A DNA stretch of 48,434 nt from Pirellulales bacterium (GCA_016935315.1 JAFGRD010000064.1:1-48434), one strand, 5' to 3'. Positions 32,094-40,883 are shown, numbered from the stretch's first letter. Notes: a model not told the origin generated them from the sequence alone. A program made the numbers and translations.

Positions 32094-32139
32094 GGACTCG
32101 TAACCGAACGAGTCGGGCATGTGTAAGAACGCGCAACGG
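32094..32139 (+). repeat. Dispersed GGACTCG repeat, copy e
   Basis: Begins GGACTCGTAACCGAACGAGT directly after the TGA of the double-receiver gene. GACTCG (32095-32100) pairs perfectly with CGAGTC (32109-32114) around an 8-nt loop. It shares with copy d the distal block ending CGCAACGG. Confidence 0.6.
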
Positions 32140-32158
32140 CCGCCGGCTGGTCGGAAGA

Positions 32159-33949
32159 TCACCGATCGCTGCGGCGTATCAACACGACCCAGTCTCGGGT
32201 CTCCTCGGCGGGTGCCTCGCCGATCCAGCGGCTGCCCCGACCCGTCAGCCTCCGCACCGTGCCGTTCTGCAATGGCCCCCCGCGCCGCGGATCGTACCAC
32301 TTCACGGTGTAGTCGCCTTCAGGAAGCCGCAGTTCGGTCGAGCCGCCTTCCGGCAGATAGACCGCGTAGACCTCGCCGTCTCGGGCGAAACAGTAATCGT
32401 CCGCCTGGGTGGTCAGCCCGTCGTCAGACTGCATGCGGGTGAACGGGAGATGCTGCTGGAAGAACTCCAGGGCGTATCGCGTCTGGTCCCACAGGGCCTC
32501 CCGGGAGCGCCAATCCTCGCAATCAAGATCGTTGTGCGCGAATTTGTAGCCGAAGTACCATTCCACGCCGCCGCCGCCGGCCATCAAGTTGCCCCACAGG
32601 GCATGATGGCGAACCGCCTCATGACCGGGGTCGTCGGCGTCGGGTTTTACGCCCGTATCGGCCGGCCCGATCTCGTCCAGGCAGACCATCCATGGCCGGC
32701 GGCTCTCGGCCGATTGCCTCACCCATTTTAGCGTCTCCGCGTGCGTCGCCTTCATGTTGCCCATCTGAAGCGACGGCCCATGGAAGTGTCGGTATCCCAG
32801 AAGCGGTTCGTAGACTTCGTTGTACTTGCCCGGGTACGTGTGGACCACAACCGGATGCCCGTAGGGGTCCAGCTCGTTGATGAAGCGGGCGAAATCCTTG
32901 CGCTGCCCATCCGTGTTGGTGTTCTCCTCACCCAGGTTCCAGACCACGGCCAGGTGATGTCCGAACCGGGCGATCAGCTCGCGGTAGTACAGTCTCCGTT
33001 GCAGCCCCAGCTGGCCGCCGTCGAGGAGCTGGTCGTTCTCGGTCTCCTGCGTGATCACGTGCAACAGCAGCCCCTGGCTGTCCATGTGTGAGAAGACGAC
33101 CTCCCACTGGTCGAGCTTGCTGCAATCGAAACGGTCTCGGATGTTCGGGTCGATCCAGGGCCAAACGTCCTTGCCGTCACCGCCGACGTTCATGGTGAGG
33201 AAGTAAACGCTGTTCATTCCCTTCGAGGCAAGGTAATTCAGCGCCCCGAGGATGCTCTTCCCTTTGTCTCCACGCCAGGTTGGATCGCCTTCGCGCCAGT
33301 CGCGCTCATGCGGCGCGTACTTGTGCGACCGCGAGAGCGAGGCTTCGCCCTGCCGCGGCTTGCCGACACCTTGATGCCCCGGCGACTCCCCGTCGAAGCC
33401 GGCATACGCCAGGAAGTTCTCCGGGCTGTCGGCTCCGCCCTTGAGGAAGAACTCGCCGGTGGCGGCGAACTGAAGGTAATGCTCGCCGACGTAGCGCAAC
33501 GCCCCCTTGGCCCGATGATCACGGCCGGTCTTGTCGGTCGGACCGACCGTGAACTTGCCCGCGGCGCCGTCGAATGCCAGGGGCTTGCCGTCGGTTGCCT
33601 TGCCGCTGACGGCCACGTCGGACCCCGTGCGGAACGACGCCCGGTAGGCCCACTCGCCGACCTCCGGCGCCGCGAAGTGCACCCGCCAGCAATGGCCCCG
33701 GCCGGCCCCGGTCTCGGCCGCGTCGCCGTCGGCCGCATAGTAGCCGGGCACGACGTAACGATTCTCGCCGCGAGAGAATTCGACGTTGAGCCGATAGTCG
33801 CGAAACGGATTGGGATCTGCCGTCTCGCCGCTGTCCGGCCCGGCGAAGGTCACGGTGATCGAGTGCCACTGTTTCAGCTCGCCGGATATGGTGGCCGGCT
33901 CGGCGGCCAGAGCGGTCGATAGAGAGAACATCACGAGGGAACCGATCAT
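32159..33949 (-). CDS. Secreted DUF5060-type glycoside-hydrolase-like protein, 596 aa
   Basis: Signal peptide MIGSLVMFSLSTALAAEP. Residues about 20-130 resemble the DUF5060 beta-sandwich found before glycoside hydrolases (LKQWHSITVTFAGPDSGE, NPFRDYRLNVEF, WRVHFAAPEVGEWAY). The central part is TIM-barrel-like (LNYLASKGMNSVYFLTMNVG, VVWNLGEENTN with a candidate acid Glu, WMVCLDEIGPADTG with a second candidate Glu). The C-terminal about 85 residues match the putative collagen-binding domain (GEVYAVYLPEGGSTEL, YTVKWYDPRRGGPLQNG). It probably attacks a plant or algal polysaccharide; substrate unknown. ATG 33949 has GGAGG eight bases upstream. Divergent from the next gene. Confidence 0.82.
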   Translation of the reverse strand: MIGSLVMFSLSTALAAEPATISGELKQWHSITVTFAGPDSGETADPNPFRDYRLNVEFSRGENRYVVPGYYAADGDAAETGAGRGHCWRVHFAAPEVGEWAYRASFRTGSDVAVSGKATDGKPLAFDGAAGKFTVGPTDKTGRDHRAKGALRYVGEHYLQFAATGEFFLKGGADSPENFLAYAGFDGESPGHQGVGKPRQGEASLSRSHKYAPHERDWREGDPTWRGDKGKSILGALNYLASKGMNSVYFLTMNVGGDGKDVWPWIDPNIRDRFDCSKLDQWEVVFSHMDSQGLLLHVITQETENDQLLDGGQLGLQRRLYYRELIARFGHHLAVVWNLGEENTNTDGQRKDFARFINELDPYGHPVVVHTYPGKYNEVYEPLLGYRHFHGPSLQMGNMKATHAETLKWVRQSAESRRPWMVCLDEIGPADTGVKPDADDPGHEAVRHHALWGNLMAGGGGVEWYFGYKFAHNDLDCEDWRSREALWDQTRYALEFFQQHLPFTRMQSDDGLTTQADDYCFARDGEVYAVYLPEGGSTELRLPEGDYTVKWYDPRRGGPLQNGTVRRLTGRGSRWIGEAPAEETRDWVVLIRRSDR

Positions 33950-34145
33950 AGTGACATCCTCCATTCTGCGGGCCCAGGTGCCGCATTCCTTGGACAGTGC
34001 AGGCCGGCGCGGGCAAGGGCCATGGTGGCTCGCATTGTAGCTCTGGAGGCTGTCCAGGTAAAGCATCACGACCCGCTCGACCGTGTTGCTGGCAGAGAAT
34101 CTGTGCTACTGGCAGGGATTCTGTGCCGCCGTGTTCCGAGGTCAC
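33950..34145. other. Divergent intergenic region holding an imperfect tandem repeat
   Basis: Two 20-bp units at 34089-34108 and 34109-34128 (CTGGCAGAGAATCTGTGCTA and CTGGCAGGGATTCTGTGCCG) differ at four positions. No gene or RNA is apparent. Confidence 0.6.
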
Positions 34146-34174
34146 TGGATACCCGGTCGCCGGTCGCCTACAAT
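34146..34174 (+). promoter_or_regulatory. Putative promoter for the exported hypothetical gene
   Basis: TGGATA (34146-34151), a 17-bp spacer and TACAAT (34169-34174), 47 bp before the start codon at 34221. Confidence 0.45.
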
Positions 34175-34220
34175 AGTGAATTGGAGGTTCGCTTTTTCTC
34201 TCCTCCCAGGAGACACGACG

Positions 34221-35495
34221 ATGATCGCATCTCTGTGCCTGGTCGGATGTATGCTGCTGGGCCAGGCGGGCACGGCAGCCGAGGACGAGTTGCAGATGGA
34301 AGTCCGCCGTCTCGTTCGCCAGCTCAACGCGACACAACTGGCCGAGCGAGAATCGGCCGAAGAGACGTTGCTGACGCTGGGCCCCAAGGTGCTCGACCTG
34401 TTGCCGCCCGTATCCGATCGCACGCCCGCCGAGGTCAAACAGCGTCTGGGGCGCGTGCGGCAGAAGCTCCAGCGCGAAACCGCCGAGTCGGCTGCCCGAG
34501 CGTCGCTGGTTTCTCTCGGCGGCGATCCCCAGCCGCTGTCGAAGATCCTCGCTTCGCTGGAAGAGCAGTCCGGCAACAAGATCGTCGACTTCCGCGAGCA
34601 GTTTGGCCAACCGGCGCCCGACCCGGAGCTGCGCGTGTCCTGCGACAAGGAGCCGTTTTGGGAGGCGCTGGATCGCGTGCTGGACCAGGCCAAGTTGACG
34701 GTCTATCCCTATGGCGAGGAAACGGCGATCAACCTGGTCGCACGCGGGGAAGACACGCTGACCCGCGGCGGCGGCGCCCACTACGGCGGGCCGTTCCGGT
34801 TCGAACCGCTTCGGATTGTCGCCCGGCGCGAGTTCCGCGAGCCCGACGGCCAGTCGCTGCAACTGACGCTCTTCGTCGAATGGGAGCCTCGCCTGAAGCC
34901 GATCAGCCTGAAGCAGAAAATGGCCGACGTCAAGGCGATCGACGAAAACGGCGACGCTTTGGCCGTCGACGATCCCGAGGCCGAGCTGGAAGTGCCCTCC
35001 GTCGGCGCCACCTCGGTGGAGCTGATTCTGCCGCTGAAGCTCCCGCCCCGTGACGTGAAGCAGATCGCCAGCCTCAAGGGGAAGCTGGCGGCCATGGTCC
35101 CCGGCAAGATCGAGACGTTCACGTTTAGCGACCTGACTACCGCCAAGAACGTCGAGCAGCGCATCGCCGGCGTGATCGTCACGCTGGAGCAAGCCCGCAA
35201 GAACGGGGCCGTCTGGGAAGTCCGTGTGCGTGTGCGGTTCGACGAGGCGGGCGAGGCGCTACAGTCGCACCGCGGCTGGATCTTCAACAACGAGGCCTAC
35301 CTGCAAGGCGCCGACGGAAAGCCGATCCCCTACGACTCGTTGGAAACCACGCTGCAAACGCCCAACGAGGTCGGCGTCGCCTATCTGTTCGTGCTCGAAG
35401 AGCCGCCGGAGAAACACCAGTTCGTCTACAAGACGCCCGGTGTGATCGTGGCCACGGAGTTCGACTACGAAATCCGGGACTTGAAGCTGCCGTGA
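34221..35495 (+). CDS. Exported hypothetical protein, 424 aa
   Basis: I do not recognise a named family. It begins with a signal peptide (MIASLCLVGCMLLGQAGTAA). Residues about 25-110 are helical with HEAT-like spacing (LVRQLNATQLAERESAEETL), typical of planctomycete periplasmic proteins. The rest is beta-rich (EPLRIVARREFREPDGQSL, WEVRVRVRFDEAGEALQSHR, GWIFNNEAYLQGADGKPI). FREQFGQPAPDPELRVSC resembles a secretin/TonB short N-terminal-like segment. The start ATG 34221 has AGGAG nearby (aggagacacgacgatg). The stop overlaps the mutY GTG start (GTGA), so the two are co-translated, although a functional link is not evident. Confidence 0.7.
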   Translation: MIASLCLVGCMLLGQAGTAAEDELQMEVRRLVRQLNATQLAERESAEETLLTLGPKVLDLLPPVSDRTPAEVKQRLGRVRQKLQRETAESAARASLVSLGGDPQPLSKILASLEEQSGNKIVDFREQFGQPAPDPELRVSCDKEPFWEALDRVLDQAKLTVYPYGEETAINLVARGEDTLTRGGGAHYGGPFRFEPLRIVARREFREPDGQSLQLTLFVEWEPRLKPISLKQKMADVKAIDENGDALAVDDPEAELEVPSVGATSVELILPLKLPPRDVKQIASLKGKLAAMVPGKIETFTFSDLTTAKNVEQRIAGVIVTLEQARKNGAVWEVRVRVRFDEAGEALQSHRGWIFNNEAYLQGADGKPIPYDSLETTLQTPNEVGVAYLFVLEEPPEKHQFVYKTPGVIVATEFDYEIRDLKLP

Positions 35496-36622
35496 CGCGC
35501 ACCGATCGGCCGACCGTGTCGCTTCCGGCACTGCCCGATGCCCGCTGGCGACAGCGATTCCGCCGACGCCTGCGCCACTGGTACACCGTCCATGCCCGCG
35601 ACCTACCTTGGCGACGTGCCGGCCATCCCTACGCCGTCTGGGTGAGCGAAATCATGCTCCAGCAGACCCAGGCGGCCACCGTGACCGCCTATTTCGAGCG
35701 TTTCACCCGAGAGCTGCCCACGATCGAGGCCCTCGCCCAAGCCGACGAACAGGACGTGCTGAGGCTCTGGGAAGGGCTGGGCTACTACCGCCGGGCAAGG
35801 CAGCTTCATCGGGCCGCACAAGTCGTGATGCAGCAGCACGCCGGAGAGCTGCCCCGCGATCCCGAGCAGCTTCGCCGCCTGCCGGGCATCGGGCGGTACA
35901 CGGCCGGTGCCGTCCTCTCGATCGCCTTCGACATGCGAGTCCCCATCCTCGAAGCCAACACCCTGCGGCTGTTCAGCCGGCTGCTGGCCCTGGCCGACGA
36001 CCCCGCCGTGGCGAGCAGCCAGCAGTTGCTCTGGGCCATGGCCGAAGCCGTCTTGCCGCAACGCGACGTCGGCGCCTTCAATCAGGCGCTGATGGAGCTC
36101 GGCAGTGAGGTGTGCCTGGTCCGAAACCCGCGATGCGACGACTGTCCGGTTGCGCCGCTCTGCCGGGCCAACGCCCGCGGGCTGCAAGCCGAGATCCCGC
36201 CGCCCAAGCCCCAGCGACCCGCCGAGGCCGTTCGCGAGGCGGCCGTGCTGATCTGCCGGCGAGGCCGGGTCCTGCTGATGCGGTGTCCCGAGGGGCAGCG
36301 CTGGGCCGGCCTCTGGGACTTCCCCCGGTTTCCCGTCCGCTGCACACGGCCCGCCGCACTGAAGCGAGAGCTGGCCGAGAAGGCACGTAAGCTCACGGCC
36401 ATGACCATCGAGCCAGGCAGACACCTGACGACGATCAAGCACGGCGTGACCCGATTCCGCATCACGCTCGAAGGCTACGCGGCCCAATACGTCGCGCAGC
36501 TCGACGGGCAGGCCGATGTGGCCGAAACGAAATGGCTGCTGCCGGTCGAACTCGACGACTATCCGCTGAGCACCACCGGCCGCAAGCTCAGCCGCCTGGT
36601 CGCCGAGGCCCTGCGGCGCTAA
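35492..36622 (+). CDS. mutY: Adenine DNA glycosylase MutY, with Glu at the catalytic Asp position
   Basis: MutY removes adenine mispaired with 8-oxoguanine. Motifs: DLPWRRAGHPYAVWVSEIML with the catalytic Glu in SEIMLQQTQ, WEGLGYYRRARQLHRAA, helix-hairpin-helix LPGIGRYTAGAVLS, and the [4Fe-4S] ligands C-x6-C-x2-C-x5-C (CLVRNPRCDDCPVAPLC). A C-terminal NUDIX-like domain for 8-oxoG recognition includes EAAVLICRRGRVLLM, WAGLWDFPRF and IKHGVTRFRITLEG. The catalytic Asp of Escherichia coli MutY lies in ILDGNVKR; the equivalent here is PILEANTLRLFSR, with Glu154. The start is GTG 35492, overlapping the previous stop. Length of 376 aa is normal. Confidence 0.93.
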   Translation: MTRTDRPTVSLPALPDARWRQRFRRRLRHWYTVHARDLPWRRAGHPYAVWVSEIMLQQTQAATVTAYFERFTRELPTIEALAQADEQDVLRLWEGLGYYRRARQLHRAAQVVMQQHAGELPRDPEQLRRLPGIGRYTAGAVLSIAFDMRVPILEANTLRLFSRLLALADDPAVASSQQLLWAMAEAVLPQRDVGAFNQALMELGSEVCLVRNPRCDDCPVAPLCRANARGLQAEIPPPKPQRPAEAVREAAVLICRRGRVLLMRCPEGQRWAGLWDFPRFPVRCTRPAALKRELAEKARKLTAMTIEPGRHLTTIKHGVTRFRITLEGYAAQYVAQLDGQADVAETKWLLPVELDDYPLSTTGRKLSRLVAEALRR

Positions 36623-36883
36623 GCGGGGATAGAAAACGGACGCACGGTGCTGCGGCGGACTGCCCCCTGCCAGGCCTTTCTCCGGCGGCTGCCCCCCGGG
36701 GGAAAAGCACGCCCGAGAGGCCGGAATCCCGCGAATTCCGCATTTTCTTGGTGCCATCCGTGCATTCCACAAGTTTTCTGGATACAATGAGGGAACGTGA
36801 GCGTCCCAAACGTGGGTGTCCGGTTCTCGGACGCCGGGGTCAGACAAACGTGCTAACTGCGGTCGGTTCCTCGGAGTAACGTC

Positions 36884-38065
36884 ATGGCCAAACCCATTGC
36901 TGCAATCGCGATCACCTGCTTCTCAGCCGTGGTCTTCTTCTGTTGTGTGTCGTCCGTGCCGGCGGGCGTTTTGAACTTGGGGCCGGAGGAAATCGTTACC
37001 GCCGCCGGGGCCGACCTGTGGGTTCCCGGCTACAGCGTGCCGCTGTATGCCGACTTCAACAGCGACGGGCGCACCGATCTGGTGGTGGGCGAGGGCGGCG
37101 GCGGCTACGCGGGCAAGATCCGCGTCTATCTCAACCAGGGAACCGCCGGCGCGCCGCAGTTTTCCGGATTCAGCTACGTGCAGTCGCAAGGCGCCGACCT
37201 GGTCGCGCCCGCCAGCGGATGCCTGGGCGCGTTTCCCCGCATCGCCAGCTTCAACGACGACGATCTGGCCGACTTGCTGGTCGGCCAGGCCGACGGGCGG
37301 GTGATGCTCTATCTAAACGTCGGCAGCGCCGCCGCGCCGGCGTTCGACGGCGGCCGGCTTCTGGAGGTGGGGCCGTCTGGTGCGAAAAGCCCCATCGACG
37401 TCGGCTCTCGCGCCACAATCGCCGTTGCCGATTTCAACAACGACGACGTGCTCGATCTCGTGCTGGGCGCCCTCGACGGCCGCGTCCGGCTCTATCTGAA
37501 CGAAGGCACCGACGCGGCTCCCGACTTCCTCGCCGAGACGATCCTGCAGGACCTGGCCGGCCCGCTGTTGGTCCCCTCCGGCCGCTCCAGCCCCGTGGTG
37601 GGCGATCTGGACGGCGACGGGAAGAAGGACCTGTTGGTGGGCAACACGGACGGGCAGATTCTGCTGTACAGCAACATCGGCACCGACGTGGCACCGCAGT
37701 TCTCGGCGTACGACGGCGTGACGGCCGACGGCGGACCGATCGATCTGCCTTCGACGCCCCGCGCGCGACCGACGGTGGCCGACTGGACCGGCGACGGCCT
37801 GCCGGACCTGTTAGTGGGAGCCGGCGACGGCAAGGTCCGTCTCTACCAGAGCGTGCCCGAGCCGGCCTCGTGGGCCCTTCTGGCCGCGGGCGCGCTGGCC
37901 GCCCTCTTGCTCCACCGCAAGCGGCGCGTGACACTACTGGCTTGCCCAGCAGTTCGTGTGCGTAACCGTTGCGAGTTCTTGCCCCCAACTCGTTCTCTTG
38001 CGAGTCCCTACGGGGCAGGCTCGCCCTCGGAGAGGAGTTCTCGCCAGGGCTTTCCGGCGCGGTAG
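36884..38065 (+). CDS. FG-GAP/VCBS-repeat protein with internal PEP-CTERM signal, 393 aa
   Basis: Signal peptide (IAITCFSAVVFFCCVSSVPAG), then about six FG-GAP-like repeats with Ca-binding loops (YADFNSDGRTDLVVGEG, FNDDDLADLLVGQADG, VADFNNDDVLDLVLGALDG, VGDLDGDGKKDLLVGNTDG, VADWTGDGLPDLLVGAGDG), a probable beta-propeller outside the cell. A PEP-CTERM sorting signal follows at about residues 324-348: VPEPASWALLAAGALAALLL, then HRKRR. Such signals normally end the protein, but the frame runs on for 45 residues through dispersed-repeat copy d and overlaps the 3' end of the opposite TPR gene. A TGA (37929-37931) just out of frame after RKRR suggests a one-base insertion. Start ATG has GGAG seven bases upstream. 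Confidence 0.82.
   Translation: MAKPIAAIAITCFSAVVFFCCVSSVPAGVLNLGPEEIVTAAGADLWVPGYSVPLYADFNSDGRTDLVVGEGGGGYAGKIRVYLNQGTAGAPQFSGFSYVQSQGADLVAPASGCLGAFPRIASFNDDDLADLLVGQADGRVMLYLNVGSAAAPAFDGGRLLEVGPSGAKSPIDVGSRATIAVADFNNDDVLDLVLGALDGRVRLYLNEGTDAAPDFLAETILQDLAGPLLVPSGRSSPVVGDLDGDGKKDLLVGNTDGQILLYSNIGTDVAPQFSAYDGVTADGGPIDLPSTPRARPTVADWTGDGLPDLLVGAGDGKVRLYQSVPEPASWALLAAGALAALLLHRKRRVTLLACPAVRVRNRCEFLPPTRSLASPYGAGSPSERSSRQGFPAR
37966..38008 (-). repeat. Dispersed GGACTCG repeat, copy d
   Basis: On the - strand it begins GGGACTCGCAAGAGAACGAG on the last base of the TAG stop of the TPR gene (38008-38010). It retains the stem GACTCG/CGAGTT (one G-T pair) seen in copy e. The same DNA encodes the odd C-terminal tail of the FG-GAP protein on the + strand. 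Confidence 0.75.
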
Positions 38066-39606
38066 CTTTCCAACTCCTTGGTCAGCGGCTCGATCTGCTC
38101 CTTCTCGGCAACTTCCAGTCCGCGCTCGGACCACTTGATGGCCGTTTTGAAGTCGCCCATTTCGGCGTAGGCAGCGGCCAGCGTGCTGAGGATGTGGGCC
38201 TCCTTGTAGTCGGTCACGTCGCAGGCGGCAGTGGCCAGCTCGATCGCCCGCTTGCCCTCGCGCAGCTTGTCCTCCGGTGAGGTGGCCAGGACCCAGGCCA
38301 GGTTGTTGAGAATGCCCGGATCCTGGGGCTTGTGCTTCAGCGCCTGGTTGTAGTCGGCGATGGCCTCTTCGTGCTTGCCGCTGTTGAGCCAGGAATCGCC
38401 GCGGCCCCGCAAGGCGACCCAGAGGTCGGGCTGCTGCTTCAGCACGGCGGAATAGGCCTCGACGGCCTGGGGGAATTCCTTCTGGGCGTTGTAGAGCATT
38501 CCCAGCTGCAGCAGCGTAGTGGCGTCCTCGGGATGGATCTTGCGGAGGCCTTCGAGTTGGGCGACGGCTTCGTCGAGTCGCTCGGCCCCGGCCAGGAGCA
38601 TGGCCCGAACCCGCATCGCCGCCGGCAGGTCGGGCTTCAGCGAGAGGACGCGATCGACGTCGGCCAGGGCCTCGTCGAACTTCTTCATCTGCTCGTAGAC
38701 GCCGGCCCGCAACAACAACACGCCGATGTTTTCCGCGTCGCGCGAGTAGGCCTGGTTCAGCACGTGCAGCGCCGCCTCGAAGTTGGCTTGTTGGACGTGG
38801 ATTTGCGCCTTGTTGACCAAGGGACCGAGGGCGTTGGGCTTGAGCTCCTGGGCTTTATCCAGCGCGATCAGGGCCTCGTCGAACTTCTTCGCCCGGCTGA
38901 GCACCAGGGCCTTGGCTTCGTAGGTGCCGACGTGCTTGGGATCGAGCTCGGCGGCCTTGTCGAGATCGGCGATCGCTTCGTCCAGCTTGCCCAGGTCGGC
39001 GTAGACCAGCCCGCGAGTCCGCAGGGCGGCGGCGTCGTCCGGGGCGAGACGCACGGCCTCCTCGAGGTCGACCAGCCGCTTTTCGGGGTCTTTGGCAATG
39101 CCCGCCCGCAACGTCAGCGCCTTGGCCCGCAGCCGCGCGTCATCACGACAGAGCACAACCGCGCGATCGATTGCCTCGGCGGCACGTTCGGCGTCTCCGC
39201 CCGGCAGGGCGTTCAGGCGCGCGATCAGATAGAACGCCTCGGCTCGTTCGGGCGTGAGCTTCACGCCTTTTTCCAAGTCGGCCAGGGCGAGGCGGCGGAG
39301 TCCCGGCCATTGTTCGACCGGCGTGCCCTGGAAAATCGCTTCGCCGATTTGCAGACCGCGCTGGATCAAGGTCGAGCCGAGCAGGTTTTCGGCGAACTTG
39401 GTATTGCTTTCGTCGAGCCCCTTTTCCAGCGCGCTGTCCAGCAGCCGAATCACGTCGCCCAGGTCCTGGAGCGAGTTGGCGATGACCTTGGCTTCGGTTG
39501 CCCGATCCAGATCTTCTTGTCCTTCGTTTTCGGCCCACGCCCGGCCGCCGGCCGCCGCAAAGACCAGCAACAGGGCGGCAACGCTCGATCGCACAACGGG
39601 GGACAT
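38008..39606 (-). CDS. Exported TPR-repeat protein, 532 aa
   Basis: Signal peptide (VRSSVAALLLVFAAAGGRAWA), then about ten tetratricopeptide repeats across residues 95-500, such as LRTRGLVYADLGKLDEAIAD, YEAKALVLSRAKKFDEALIA, LLLRAGVYEQMKKFDEALAD, LLQLGMLYNAQKEFPQAVEA, LRGRGDSWLNSGKHEEAIAD and LSTLAAAYAEMGDFKTAIKW. TPRs form a scaffold for protein contacts, here probably periplasmic. No enzymatic domain. Start ATG 39606 (MSPVVRSSV) has GGAG eight bases upstream; the longer open frame beyond it lacks coding character. The next gene upstream on this strand is the Tat-exported Asp-box gene (55 bp away). Confidence 0.85.
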   Translation of the reverse strand: MSPVVRSSVAALLLVFAAAGGRAWAENEGQEDLDRATEAKVIANSLQDLGDVIRLLDSALEKGLDESNTKFAENLLGSTLIQRGLQIGEAIFQGTPVEQWPGLRRLALADLEKGVKLTPERAEAFYLIARLNALPGGDAERAAEAIDRAVVLCRDDARLRAKALTLRAGIAKDPEKRLVDLEEAVRLAPDDAAALRTRGLVYADLGKLDEAIADLDKAAELDPKHVGTYEAKALVLSRAKKFDEALIALDKAQELKPNALGPLVNKAQIHVQQANFEAALHVLNQAYSRDAENIGVLLLRAGVYEQMKKFDEALADVDRVLSLKPDLPAAMRVRAMLLAGAERLDEAVAQLEGLRKIHPEDATTLLQLGMLYNAQKEFPQAVEAYSAVLKQQPDLWVALRGRGDSWLNSGKHEEAIADYNQALKHKPQDPGILNNLAWVLATSPEDKLREGKRAIELATAACDVTDYKEAHILSTLAAAYAEMGDFKTAIKWSERGLEVAEKEQIEPLTKELESYRAGKPWRELLSEGEPAP

Positions 39607-39661
39607 GGGAACAACTCCGTTTGTTGAGTAGGGAGGGGTTGGATCAAGCAGAACATCAGAA

Positions 39662-40870
39662 TTATAGTCCGGACCGCCCGGCGGGGGAAGTGACGTCGGC
39701 GATCGACCAGCGTGCCTGGCGCAACACGGCCCGCGGCGAGCCACTGAGAACCTCGTACCATACGCTGAGCAACGAACCATCGTCGAGTTGGACCGTCGAG
39801 GGATAGCCAAGGTCGCCCGAGGCGCCGTCGCCGGAGACGACGATCGGGGCGGACCAGGTGCGGCCATGGTCTTCGCTGATGCGGGCCTGGTTGCCCAGCG
39901 GCGGGCGGCGGTGGCCATAGGTCATCAGCAACCGGTCGTCGTGGAGCCTCAACAGGTGCGAGGGCAGCCCCCAGACGCCGATCGGCCGGGGCACCGACCA
40001 GGTCCGGCCGCCGTCGGCCGATTCGCACTGCAGCGTCTCGCCTTGATTCGCCGGATTGTGGTTGCGGATCTGCACCAGCAGCCGGCCGTCGGCGGTCTCG
40101 ACGGCGTGCAACTCGTGGTAGTTGTCGTGGCTGTCGCCTTCGCGGGCGGGAATCTCGGCCAGCCATCGCCAGGTCCGACCGTCGTCGCTCGACTCGCACA
40201 CGCCGACGCGACGCTTCGCTCGCCAGAGATCCTTGCCGGCGTAGAGCAACCGCCCGTCGGACAACTGGATGGGGCCGTGGGGACTGTCGACCAGGCAGTC
40301 GTAGCGCTGCGACCAGGTCACGCCGCCGTCGGTCGAACGGACCATCCAGACGCCCAAGGCGGCCTGGCGCTGGGGGGCGGAAAGGCGGCGGTGCGCGGCC
40401 CGCCATCGCCGCAAGCGGTCTTCAGGCCAGGCGCCGCTCTGGCCGGTTTCCGCCTTCTCGGCCCGGGTGAGAATCGGCTCGTAGGCCAGCGAGGTAAAGG
40501 TGGTGGCCAAAATCGTTCCTTGGGCGGTCTCCAGGACACCTGCGTCGCGATCGTCGATGCCGCTGTCCATCAACACGCGGGGCCAGCTCCAGCTCTCGCC
40601 TTCGTCGTCGGAGCGCATCAGCTCGACCCGGCCGAAGGGGCAAACGTGGGTCTCGCGGCCGCCGGAGCAGACCAGCAACAGCTGTCCGTTGCGGCGGCGG
40701 GCAATCGTGGGCCAGCCGTGGTAGAACTGCGGCTGATCGCTGACGACCTCTGTCTGGTGGATCTCGGCTCGCGGTGCCGCCTGGGCATGCTTGGCAATGC
40801 CCAACAGGGCGCAGGCGGTAGCCGCGCCCGCGTTGCCGAGCATTTGACGACGCGTCATGGATCGACTCAT
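39662..40870 (-). CDS. Tat-exported Asp-box (sialidase-like) protein, 402 aa
   Basis: Twin-arginine signal (SMTRRQMLGNAGAATACALLG), unlike the Sec signal of the Asp-box protein at 16070. It is a propeller-type sequence with Asp boxes RSDDEGESW, RSTDGGVTW, ESSDDGRTW, ESADGGRTW and ISEDHGRTW. WPTIARRRNGQLLLVCSGGR gives the Arg-containing strand typical of sialidase-like enzymes. It is likely to act on exported or extracellular glycans; specificity unknown. Start ATG 40870 (MSRSMTRRQML) has AAGGAGG about six bases upstream, better than the ATG two codons earlier. It may be transcribed with the TPR gene downstream. Confidence 0.85.
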   Translation of the reverse strand: MSRSMTRRQMLGNAGAATACALLGIAKHAQAAPRAEIHQTEVVSDQPQFYHGWPTIARRRNGQLLLVCSGGRETHVCPFGRVELMRSDDEGESWSWPRVLMDSGIDDRDAGVLETAQGTILATTFTSLAYEPILTRAEKAETGQSGAWPEDRLRRWRAAHRRLSAPQRQAALGVWMVRSTDGGVTWSQRYDCLVDSPHGPIQLSDGRLLYAGKDLWRAKRRVGVCESSDDGRTWRWLAEIPAREGDSHDNYHELHAVETADGRLLVQIRNHNPANQGETLQCESADGGRTWSVPRPIGVWGLPSHLLRLHDDRLLMTYGHRRPPLGNQARISEDHGRTWSAPIVVSGDGASGDLGYPSTVQLDDGSLLSVWYEVLSGSPRAVLRQARWSIADVTSPAGRSGL

Positions 40871-40883
40871 GCACACCTCCTTC

